A stretch of DNA of 21,023 nt from positions 1-21,023 of IMG/VR virus record IMGVR_UViG_3300036768_000940; one strand, written 5' to 3'. Position numbers and translations under genes: made by a program. Source of the stretch: a virus. Shown here piece after piece: positions 1-6,775 of this stretch. Each line of letters opens with the position of its first letter. Position 1 is the stretch's first letter. The notes under the pieces were generated by a model that had not been told where the DNA came from, did no database searches, and was given only the letters and a program-made list of their open reading frames with translations.

Positions 1-669
1 ATCCTTTAAAATCTCAAGCGGAACAAATAAACTACCAATAACTGTGGATCTGTCTTTTGGATCTTTGGCTATTAAGTTAGATAAAACGCCCACAACTTGC
101 CCATCTTCATCTACGACCGCAGAACCACTTATACCATACCATGCATGCATATCCGATTCCGCGTATATCCCAAAATAATTAAACCGAACATTCCTAATAA
201 TACCTCTTACAAGAGTGGGCACCCCTGCTGGGAAGCCAAATGCTTTTATGCTCTGTCCGCTTCTATAAGAAGAAGCTAAATCTAAAGTTTTATTAAACTT
301 CATTCGTATAAATATCAAACAAAGATCAGAATTAGAGGCTACTCTCAATATTTGACCTATTCCTGATTTTCCATCCCTACGAATTACTTCTACAGGTTTG
401 TAGTTATAAATTCCATCAGAGTTAATAGTAGCAACACTACATACATGCTTATTAGTTACTATATAAGAGCCTTTATCAGTTTGTTTTATTACAAAACCAG
501 AACCTTGACCGCAAAATTTATCTCCGCATAAAGAAATCTTAACAGCCGCATCTTTTATTAGTTCCTCTACCATAATCCTTTTATTGTTTAGATAAAATTG
601 CCAAGAAACAATAATAGTTACTATAACGAGGATAATAACACTTAATTTTAAATATCTTACATTTCTCAT
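1..669 (-). CDS. Membrane-anchored trypsin-like (S1/HtrA-type) serine protease, 3' end outside the window
   Basis: The reading frame is open from an ATG at 669 to the window edge (223 codons, no stop), so the C-terminus is missing. A short positive N-terminus (MRNVRYLK) is followed by a hydrophobic segment at about residues 9-23, which suggests a signal anchor with the protease outside the inner membrane. The S1 triad can be read: His75 in YIVTNKHV, Asp115 in SNSDLCLIF and Ser181 in GISGSAVV, with a GSGFVI strand before the His. This is the chymotrypsin fold in its DegP/HtrA-like bacterial form. Cysteines 48, 53, 77 and 117 could form disulfides. AGGAG lies about 5 bases before the ATG, and the gene starts 7 bases after the stop of the preceding gene. 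No PDZ domain is visible, but it could lie beyond the edge. The substrate is unknown. Confidence 0.8.
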   Translation of the reverse strand, partial: MRNVRYLKLSVIILVIVTIIVSWQFYLNNKRIMVEELIKDAAVKISLCGDKFCGQGSGFVIKQTDKGSYIVTNKHVCSVATINSDGIYNYKPVEVIRRDGKSGIGQILRVASNSDLCLIFIRMKFNKTLDLASSYRSGQSIKAFGFPAGVPTLVRGIIRNVRFNYFGIYAESDMHAWYGISGSAVVDEDGQVVGVLSNLIAKDPKDRSTVIGSLFVPLEILKD

Positions 670-676
670 ACATCTC

Positions 677-937
677 CTAATGAAGTCGAGTTGGATCTTT
701 TACTTCTTGTTCTTGCACCAAATTGGTAATAAAGTCAATAATATTTCCTAAAGTTTTAACTTTTTCACTTAATTGGGTTACGGCAGGATGTTCTTCTCCA
801 TAGTTATCTAATACGGCTAAATATCTAGAAGTCTCGTGCTCATAAAAAATACTCAAAGCTTTAATACTGGCTAAAAGGTCACTCTTCTTAACAAGTATGT
901 GCTCACTAGGCCTTTTTATCTTTTTAGAGCGCGTCAT
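677..937 (-). CDS. Small, probably helical protein of unknown function
   Basis: This 86-residue protein has a basic N-terminus (MTRSKKIKRP) and a predominantly helical-looking body (DLLASIKALSIFYEHETSRYL, QLSEKVKTLGNIIDFITNLV). It has no cysteines, signal peptide or membrane segment. Its ATG overlaps the stop of the ClpP-like protease gene by four bases (ATGA), so the two are probably translationally coupled. It sits between the prohead-type protease and the trypsin-like protease. Position suggests a small head or assembly factor, but that is inference from neighbours only. I do not recognise the family. Confidence 0.7.
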   Translation of the reverse strand: MTRSKKIKRPSEHILVKKSDLLASIKALSIFYEHETSRYLAVLDNYGEEHPAVTQLSEKVKTLGNIIDFITNLVQEQEVKDPTRLH

Positions 938-1539
938 GATTCTAAAACCTCATCGGCAAGGCCTAATGCCACAGCTTGTTCAGGATTAAGAAATGTGTCG
1001 AAATTACACATTTGTTGAACCTTTTTTAAAGTAAAATTAGGATGTTTTTCCCTGATACGCTCTAAATATAAAAGTTCCATCCAAGTATTAAATTTTTTAC
1101 CTTCTTCTGCCCATGAATAAACAATCTTAGGATGGTCGTGTGTACCCCAAGTACCATAATGAATCATCATCCTCGAATTAGGAGCCATTACCCGTTTATC
1201 AGCAGCTTGGAAAATAATAGACCCCATAGACATAGCATGTCCATATACAATAATGGTTACATGATTTTTGCACGCTTTAATGGCATCATAAATAGCCAGG
1301 CCGTGATACGCATCACCTCCTGGATTATTCATAATTATGGTAATTGGCTTATCTCCAGCAGGGGCTGAAGAATCAAATATGTGTAAAGCCTTAATGACTC
1401 GTTCAGCCATGGCCCCATCAGTACCTGACTCTCCTGTCTCTGGATCGTGCGAAACCGAACCCATATAGATAGTTCGAGTAGGGATGTATAATTCATACTC
1501 GAAAAACTTATCTATATCATCCCTTACAAGTTTAGCCAT
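934..1539 (-). CDS. ClpP-like (S14) protease, probable prohead maturation protease
   Basis: The 201-residue protein has the ClpP fold signature in order: a substrate-groove segment PITIIMNNPGGDAYHGLAIYD at 65-85, nucleophile Ser104 in YGHAMSMGSIIF, His127 in MMIHYGTWG, and Asp181 in CNFDTFLNPEQAVALGLAD. The full Ser-His-Asp triad is present and the length is close to that of host ClpP (about 200 residues). In many siphophages and myophages a ClpP-type protease in the head module cuts scaffold and capsid proteins during prohead maturation, and that is the likely role here given the terminase, portal and minor head genes upstream. No separate scaffold domain is fused to it. The capsid gene itself is not in the window. 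A Shine-Dalgarno-like AAGGAAT precedes the ATG. Confidence 0.9.
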   Translation of the reverse strand: MAKLVRDDIDKFFEYELYIPTRTIYMGSVSHDPETGESGTDGAMAERVIKALHIFDSSAPAGDKPITIIMNNPGGDAYHGLAIYDAIKACKNHVTIIVYGHAMSMGSIIFQAADKRVMAPNSRMMIHYGTWGTHDHPKIVYSWAEEGKKFNTWMELLYLERIREKHPNFTLKKVQQMCNFDTFLNPEQAVALGLADEVLES

Positions 1540-1548
1540 AAAGATTCC

Positions 1549-2094
1549 TTATGCTTGTTGTGCTTTTTTAGCCTCTCGTGCTTTTTGAATCTCAAGTGCT
1601 TTAGTAGCTACACTAGAAGGAATTTCCGAAAACACTTTACGAACTTGAACTTCAAATTGAGCTGTTTTTCCAGCAATCTCTTTAGCACCATAATCTTCAG
1701 GAAACTTCACATCAAAAACCTTAACTTCACCTACACGCATTCCTAACAGATTTTGCTGAAAATCGCTTAAAAACTGATGGACTTCCATATCAACGAAAAC
1801 TCCAATCCCTTCTCCACCTTCAAAGTTGTCACCAAGGGTTCCGTCTTCATTTTTCAAAGTGCCCACGAAATCAATATATAAAAGGCTTTTGTTAGTAACT
1901 ACCCCATTAGGATCATCTCGCATGATTGACATTGAAGCAAGATTCGAAGTTTCAAGTTTTAAGTTTCGTATTTGTTGATTCGTAACTACTGCCAAGCCTT
2001 GAATCATTTTAATTGCGTTTTCAGCTCGGTCTCCTACTTGCTCTTGTAATTCACGTTTAGTCATTTGCTTTCTATTTTTAAAGCCACCTGCCAT
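1549..2094 (-). CDS. Trigger-factor-like FKBP-type peptidyl-prolyl isomerase
   Basis: Residues about 72-155 of this 181-residue protein match the isomerase domain of trigger factor. The visible features are a strand LLYIDFVGTL, then DNFEGGEG, then FQQNLLGMRVGE and VKVFDVKFPEDYGAKEIAGK, ending in QFEVQVRKV. The family's core (FEGG, GF/FQ..L.GM..GE, FPEDYGA..LAGK, F.V.V..V) is kept in order. The ribosome-binding and large C-terminal chaperone domains of full trigger factor (about 430 residues) are absent. Instead there is a 70-residue helical N-terminus and a short lysine/alanine-rich helical tail. Such domains catalyse cis-trans isomerisation at proline and assist folding. It lies between the minor head side and the ClpP-like protease, where scaffolding genes often sit, so a role in head protein folding is plausible but inferred. 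The RBS GGAGAGG precedes the ATG. Confidence 0.8.
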   Translation of the reverse strand: MAGGFKNRKQMTKRELQEQVGDRAENAIKMIQGLAVVTNQQIRNLKLETSNLASMSIMRDDPNGVVTNKSLLYIDFVGTLKNEDGTLGDNFEGGEGIGVFVDMEVHQFLSDFQQNLLGMRVGEVKVFDVKFPEDYGAKEIAGKTAQFEVQVRKVFSEIPSSVATKALEIQKAREAKKAQQA

Positions 2095-2111
2095 TGTACC
2101 TCTCCTTTTTA

Positions 2112-2618
2112 TTAATTCGACTCAACGTCGAAGTTTAAATCTTCTGGTTGGATACTAAAACGAACACCCCTCTTAGTTGTAACAAAAAGTAAGCCATCAG
2201 ATAGTTCTTCGAGAACTAATACCCTTTCCATAGGTGCAACACTATTACGTTGATATATAGGAATTGCGTCTAAAGATATAACCTCAGCCTGACGTCCAAC
2301 ATAACTGCCCGTGGCTGGCTGAGCTTTATCGGGGTTGTTTGTGGGTTTACTAACTGTTGCTTGCGGGGTAGTTGATTTAGTTTGTGCTCTACGTGCCAAT
2401 AGCTTTAATATTTTAATTTCTTCTGCGGTAAATGCTTCTGAATTTTGACTACCCTCATCCTCAGAAGCTAACTTCATTAAAGCCTCAGTAATAGCAGCAC
2501 TGACTTCATTTTTTACATCTTCTGGAGTATCTTTAGGTAGAGTGATTTTGGCATTTACTAACGCCTTTTTACGAGCTATTTGTCGCTCAAGTTCTGCAAT
2601 CTTCTCCTGAACGCTCAT
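2112..2618 (-). CDS. Unknown protein in the head module, coiled-coil start and structured C-terminus
   Basis: The protein has 168 residues. The N-terminal 25 residues (MSVQEKIAELERQIARKKAL) read as a short coiled coil. A helical region follows, then a low-complexity Ser/Thr/Pro/Gln linker at about 80-108, then a compact C-terminal part (ERVLVLEELSDGLLFVTTKRGVRF) that looks like a small beta domain. I do not recognise the family. A scaffold-like or head-tail assembly role would fit the position after the minor head gene, but nothing in the sequence proves it. It is the first gene after a good promoter and has a strong GTGGAGG site before its ATG, so it may be set apart from the genes upstream in level or timing. 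Confidence 0.75.
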   Translation of the reverse strand: MSVQEKIAELERQIARKKALVNAKITLPKDTPEDVKNEVSAAITEALMKLASEDEGSQNSEAFTAEEIKILKLLARRAQTKSTTPQATVSKPTNNPDKAQPATGSYVGRQAEVISLDAIPIYQRNSVAPMERVLVLEELSDGLLFVTTKRGVRFSIQPEDLNFDVESN

Positions 2619-2637
2619 TAATCCTCCACTTAATTAC

Positions 2638-2653
2638 TCAAGTTTTTACTTGA
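2638..2653 (-). other. Short hairpin in the leader of the 2112-2618 gene
   Basis: TCAAGT and ACTTGA form a perfect 6-bp inverted repeat around a TTTT loop, in the transcript between the promoter at 2664-2692 and the ribosome binding site. There is no U-run directly after it in the minus direction, so it is not a good terminator. It may protect the 5' end of the mRNA or be chance. Confidence 0.35.
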
Positions 2654-2663
2654 TATCTATTTT

Positions 2664-2692
2664 AAAATATCGTACTTTAATAAAAGTGTCAA
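2664..2692 (-). promoter_or_regulatory. Sigma70-type promoter inside the head module
   Basis: On the minus strand a perfect -35 TTGACA (2687-2692) is followed after exactly 17 bases by TATTTT (2664-2669). It lies in the 90-base gap between the minor head gene and the 2112-2618 gene, one of the longer gaps in this otherwise tightly packed module. Transcription would begin near 2657 and read through the unknown gene, the prolyl isomerase and both proteases. Confidence 0.65.
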
Positions 2693-2708
2693 GTATCGAT
2701 TTCTGAGA

Positions 2709-3536
2709 CTATTTGGGATCTTCTTCGCCTGGAAGAAGGTAGTGAAGCTGGCAGCGACAACGAGGATGAGTAGATCCGATTACAGGCTTCCATTCATTTT
2801 TAGGCTTACCGTCATTTGAGCCGTTATCTAGCAACTCTTCAAGGGTATAAACTTTAGGCGTACCATCTTTATTTTGGTAGAAGCTGGAACACCAAGCACA
2901 AAGCCTATCGTCATTTATAACTCTCTTATAAACTCTAATGACTTTACTGGGTAAAAATCCTGTTTTACTGCGCGCCTCATCAATAGCGGCATTATTTATA
3001 AGGTTCGTTAAAGCTACCGTAGCACCTCTGGTGAAATTACTCGTGACGGTATAAATGGCAGCACCAACCATCACCATAAAGTCTTTAAGCATTTTTTCTT
3101 TTTTAGCAGCTTCGGCTTCGGCATTTTTAATCTTATCTAAACGAGCCTCATCATTAAGCCTTAAAATTCCTTGGCGAATTCTCTTTTTAAGTTCTTCTTT
3201 GGAATTTTGAATAGCATCATACATTTGACGCTTAGCTTGTTCTATGCTATAAGCTTCCACATCACTAGCAATCGCAAGAGCAGATGATAAACCAGCTAAG
3301 GCTATTAAGTCCCTAAGAGAAACATTCTTACGACCCGCTTCACTACTACGATGTCTGGCAATTAAATATAAACTTTCAATTAAAGGACGATTGATTTCAA
3401 CTAACCCAGCAGCCGTGGCTTTACGTTTATCTTCCTCAGATAAAACCGAATAACCAACCATCATGATCAGAAATGATAAATAAGCCTCGTCAATAGCTTG
3501 ATCTATCCTATCCTGAAATTTTTGTTCTAAAAACAT
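2709..3536 (-). CDS. Minor head protein, SPP1 gp7 / Mu gpF-like
   Basis: This 275-residue protein ends in the hallmark of the phage head morphogenesis family: RLCAWCSSFY at 211-220, a spacer with YTLEELL, then GSTHPRCRCQLHYL at 254-267. The Cys213/Cys216 and His257/Cys260/Cys262 set probably binds a metal. The N-terminal 200 residues are mostly helical, as in the family. Members of this family sit with the portal, are packaged in a few copies per virion and help head assembly and DNA ejection. The position downstream of the portal fits. Its ATG overlaps the end of the 3508-3741 gene by 29 bases and has a weak ribosome binding site, which suggests coupled translation. Confidence 0.85.
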   Translation of the reverse strand: MFLEQKFQDRIDQAIDEAYLSFLIMMVGYSVLSEEDKRKATAAGLVEINRPLIESLYLIARHRSSEAGRKNVSLRDLIALAGLSSALAIASDVEAYSIEQAKRQMYDAIQNSKEELKKRIRQGILRLNDEARLDKIKNAEAEAAKKEKMLKDFMVMVGAAIYTVTSNFTRGATVALTNLINNAAIDEARSKTGFLPSKVIRVYKRVINDDRLCAWCSSFYQNKDGTPKVYTLEELLDNGSNDGKPKNEWKPVIGSTHPRCRCQLHYLLPGEEDPK

Positions 3537-3741
3537 CTTCTGCTACACCCTTTATGGAATTTGTTATTTCTTGCATCATATCGTCAAATCTTTGGCATAT
3601 AAGGTCATGAGCTTTATTCATGGCATCGTCAGCATAACGCTCGCCATGATCGCACTCCGACTTAGCCTTTAGAGCTTTTTCCATAAACTCTTCGGCATCT
3701 AATAATGTTTCGCCTTTATCAAGTTCAACTTTAATTCTCAT
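3508..3741 (-). CDS. Small helical protein of unknown function between homing endonuclease and minor head genes
   Basis: The 77-residue protein starts with a beta-like MRIKVELDKGETLL and continues as charged amphipathic helix. It has no recognised motif. Its ATG overlaps the stop of the homing endonuclease gene (ATGA) and its 3' end overlaps the minor head gene, so all three should be on one transcript. Before the endonuclease arrived it would have followed the portal gene directly. It could be a small portal- or head-associated protein, but this rests on location alone. Confidence 0.7.
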   Translation of the reverse strand: MRIKVELDKGETLLDAEEFMEKALKAKSECDHGERYADDAMNKAHDLICQRFDDMMQEITNSIKGVAEDVFRTKISG

Positions 3742-4943
3742 TCCCGCTCCAAAACAAATTTTAAATTACCAGTACCATACACTTTAAGAGCATTCTCAAA
3801 CTTATCATTGCCCCAAGAAGCTCTTCGGTTATATAGCTTCCCGTTTAATAACCAATCAAAGTCGACGCTAGTCATTCCAACATACCTAAAACCAGCTTTT
3901 CGATAAATATCTCCGTTCGAATAACGAGCATTAGCATAGCTAATTATATTACTACTTGATAGCTTTAGTCCAGCCTTCAATAATTTACTAAATCCCCCAA
4001 CCACTTGATACCCGAGCTTAGTACAAAACCTCGCAATCTCTAAACCTTCTTTATGATTTCTAAAAGTAATTAAAGCAACTAACTCACTCTCATTATATAA
4101 ACCTAAAGCTACGATTGAAGGTGTATAGCCTTGGAGATGGTTAGCATTTAGAAAGTCTTTTTCGCTAGATTTGTCTACAGACTTTACGCTCAAATTCCTA
4201 GCAAACAGCTTCTTATCAAACGATCCTAACTTAGCTCGGATCATGCTCAAAACTATAGCACGTTTAAATTCATATTCTCCCGCCCAAAATTGCAATAACG
4301 TATAGCCTCGCTCCTTAGCCAATTGGTATTTTTTACGATGGTAGTATTTATCTCTAAACTTTGAGGAATGCCAATACTCTCCGTTAAGCTCTACAGCGAT
4401 ATTACCAATTACAAAATCCAATTCTAAATGAGAACCTTGAATCTTCACATTACGTTTAATTTGCGGGGTTATCCCTAATAAATCTTTATAAAAAGCCTCT
4501 TCTAAACTAGACCTAGGAGCGCACATTGGGCAAACAGGGGATTGAAGGAAATTGTTCGTATTGCGCTCGAATTTATGCCCTTTACTACACCTATAAACTC
4601 TGGCACGACCATTAATTTTAGAAACAACTTCAATACCCAAACCAAGACTTTTAACAGTTAGAGCATGTCGGTCTACGATGTTGGAATTTACAATTTTACC
4701 GACGGTGTTTTCGTTAACACCCGTGATCTTGGAAATTTGTCTATTGGTTAATCCCTTAGCATTAAGTTCTAAAATCTGCTCACGATTTACAACGGAGTGT
4801 TTTGCTTTAGTTTCAAGGCCGTTTTTCTTAAGAAAGTTGCGGACCGCCGTAAAACTTACGCCTAACGATTTGGCCATCCTTTCCATGGACAAGCCGTCGT
4901 TTAAAAGCTTTATGACTTCTTCTTTACGGGAATCCAACAACAT
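3738..4943 (-). CDS. Free-standing Vsr-like (EDxHD-type) homing endonuclease
   Basis: The 401-residue protein has two N-terminal helix-turn-helix-like units (about 8-42 and 55-87, with LSMERMAKSLGVS and LTNRQISKITGV). A probable zinc finger follows (Cys119, His123, Cys138, Cys141). Then comes a Vsr/restriction-type nuclease core at about 145-225: SSLEEAFYKDLLG, LELDFVIGNIAVELNGEYWH, H202, and TLLQFWAGEYE. The C-terminal 160 residues are the domain that often follows this core in phage homing enzymes (LITFRNHKEGLEIARFC, ISYANARYSNGDIYRKAGF). Such enzymes cut a conserved gene in a related genome and spread by repair. It starts 2 bases after the portal stop and overlaps the next ATG by 4 bases. 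That is a clean insertion in the head operon, with only a weak ribosome binding site. Confidence 0.8.
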   Translation of the reverse strand: MLLDSRKEEVIKLLNDGLSMERMAKSLGVSFTAVRNFLKKNGLETKAKHSVVNREQILELNAKGLTNRQISKITGVNENTVGKIVNSNIVDRHALTVKSLGLGIEVVSKINGRARVYRCSKGHKFERNTNNFLQSPVCPMCAPRSSLEEAFYKDLLGITPQIKRNVKIQGSHLELDFVIGNIAVELNGEYWHSSKFRDKYYHRKKYQLAKERGYTLLQFWAGEYEFKRAIVLSMIRAKLGSFDKKLFARNLSVKSVDKSSEKDFLNANHLQGYTPSIVALGLYNESELVALITFRNHKEGLEIARFCTKLGYQVVGGFSKLLKAGLKLSSSNIISYANARYSNGDIYRKAGFRYVGMTSVDFDWLLNGKLYNRRASWGNDKFENALKVYGTGNLKFVLERE

Positions 4944-4945
4944 TT

Positions 4946-6763
4946 TTAATCCGAGATATAGTACTCAATGATTGACTTTTTAGCTTCTTTAGGCTCTTCT
5001 TCCTTGCTGTCGTCTTTTACATCACTATCTTCATCTTTTGTATCCTTATCTTTCTCATCAGCATCTGAGTCATCAATCTCGTCCATAAGTTTATCTAATT
5101 CATCGCTAATTGGATCTTTACCTCCTTCAGCTCCACTAGGAGCACCTTGATCCGTAGGTGCACCGCCATCAACAGGGCCTGGTTGTGCAACTTGAGCTTG
5201 CTTTTGGGCTAGATATTGAGAGTAAATAGCATTAAGAACTATGTTACCATTCTCAATCGGTTCCTTACCCATTTCGATTCGAGCTTCATTAATGGTTTTC
5301 CAAATTCTAGTTTCTTTTTCGAGTCGATCCACTTCTTGTTGTCTTGTTTCAGCATCAAGACCAACAAATTCAAAATAATATTTTTTCGCATATTCAGGGT
5401 TCCATCTAGGAAGTATCTGATTGTTGATGATGTTTTGGATATAATCTAGTAAAGGCTTAAGACCTTTATCACGACTAGCTTTAATACGAGTTTCGTTAGA
5501 AGTCTCGTTTAAAGTTGAAGTATTAACTTTACTAATGTCAAAGTTAATTTCCGCAGGGTCGATCTGGTATACCGCACAGCAAATACGAATTAGGTAGTTC
5601 ATCCACTGCTCAAATTCCATTTCCCTATTAGATTGAGCAAGCGGAACCCACCTAACTTCGTCTGCCATACCAATAACAGGCGGCCTAAATGAGTTACGAG
5701 TATTAGAGATTTGGCTAAACCATTGACGCTTAAACCCCTCAAGCTGTGCTCGGGAAATATTATCACCTTTGATGTGCAGCAAACCTTTAGAACCTATACC
5801 TTGAACGAAAAAGTTACGGTTATGCGCTTCAGCGTAAAGGTGCGCAGTAATAATTTGAACGAGCAGCTCAAGTTCTCCTATAGCGTAGCCATTATCTTCA
5901 GGATCTACTGAAGGGTTAGCTGGCTCAAATACGAACCAATCCTCTGACCAAGCGGCAATAACTTGACCTCTAACAACCTGAACATACCTATAAGGTTTGT
6001 CAGTTTTTCTCATGGCCTCAGCAGGAGAAATACCACGAGCAATCATGTTTTCCACCATCAACTTTTGAAGTTGTTCTGCCGAACGCTTAGTAGCGTACTT
6101 TATAGTGCCTGCGGAAACGGGATAAAAATGATGGCATCGTTCACCGTTTCTTTGGGGGATTAATTCAATTGCGACGTAGTTATAAGTTAAACGGTCACGA
6201 GTAATGATTTTTAAAAACTTATCAAAATCCATCCGCTTCTGAGTAGTATCGGACTCCTCAACGGGCATACCGCAGTGCTTAATAAACTCTTCGATTTCCG
6301 CGATTTCTTTTTGCTGTTGTTTTTTAAGTTCTATTCGCTTCTTTTCAAACTCGTATTTTTTCTTTTCGTACTCTTCTTCTGAGAGACTTGGATCAGCGAG
6401 TTGAAGTTTTTCGTCTTCGCTTAAGTCTGCTGGCTCATTAGCCACAATCACCCAGCCTGGTGAGTATCTATTTTTTTGTCGTTTACTAAACATTGATACT
6501 TGGGCGATACGAGTTTGATGTATGGCAATAACAACTGAGTCCCTTCGAGCCATTGCTCTAAGCGCAGCATTACCAATACTACTAGTTTTTTCTTTCCAAC
6601 TATATTGCTCATTACCAGCATAATCAAGCTCAGTTATAGCCAAACGATTTGCGGTGTCAGTAGCTTGAGGAGCTGGATCTATATTTGATCGAGCTTTAAC
6701 GATATAAGAATCTAAACCAGCGTTAATAGCCTCTGCGATTTTATCTATAATTCCTTTTGCCAT
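4946..6763 (-). CDS. Portal protein
   Basis: The 605-residue protein forms the dodecameric channel at the capsid vertex through which the terminase pumps DNA. Support comes from length, from position directly after the large terminase, and from family-like segments. These include the stretch from GLLHIKGDNISRAQLEGFK to RPPVIGMADEVRWVPLAQSN (about 310-360), then EFEQWMNYLIRICCAVYQIDPAEI, the helical NETSNETRIKASRDKGLKPLL, and the late WKTINEARIEMGKEPI motif typical of SPP1/HK97-type portals. A long charged helix at 115-155 precedes the core. The C-terminus, after about 525, is a Gln/Pro/Gly linker and a very acidic Asp/Glu/Lys tail of about 60 residues, probably disordered. AGAGG precedes the ATG. 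Confidence 0.88.
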   Translation of the reverse strand: MAKGIIDKIAEAINAGLDSYIVKARSNIDPAPQATDTANRLAITELDYAGNEQYSWKEKTSSIGNAALRAMARRDSVVIAIHQTRIAQVSMFSKRQKNRYSPGWVIVANEPADLSEDEKLQLADPSLSEEEYEKKKYEFEKKRIELKKQQQKEIAEIEEFIKHCGMPVEESDTTQKRMDFDKFLKIITRDRLTYNYVAIELIPQRNGERCHHFYPVSAGTIKYATKRSAEQLQKLMVENMIARGISPAEAMRKTDKPYRYVQVVRGQVIAAWSEDWFVFEPANPSVDPEDNGYAIGELELLVQIITAHLYAEAHNRNFFVQGIGSKGLLHIKGDNISRAQLEGFKRQWFSQISNTRNSFRPPVIGMADEVRWVPLAQSNREMEFEQWMNYLIRICCAVYQIDPAEINFDISKVNTSTLNETSNETRIKASRDKGLKPLLDYIQNIINNQILPRWNPEYAKKYYFEFVGLDAETRQQEVDRLEKETRIWKTINEARIEMGKEPIENGNIVLNAIYSQYLAQKQAQVAQPGPVDGGAPTDQGAPSGAEGGKDPISDELDKLMDEIDDSDADEKDKDTKDEDSDVKDDSKEEEPKEAKKSIIEYYISD

Positions 6764-6775
6764 CTTTAACCTCTT

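Noticed and set aside
1549-2094. Full-length trigger factor chaperone
   Set aside because: Only the isomerase domain is present; the ribosome-binding and C-terminal domains are absent.
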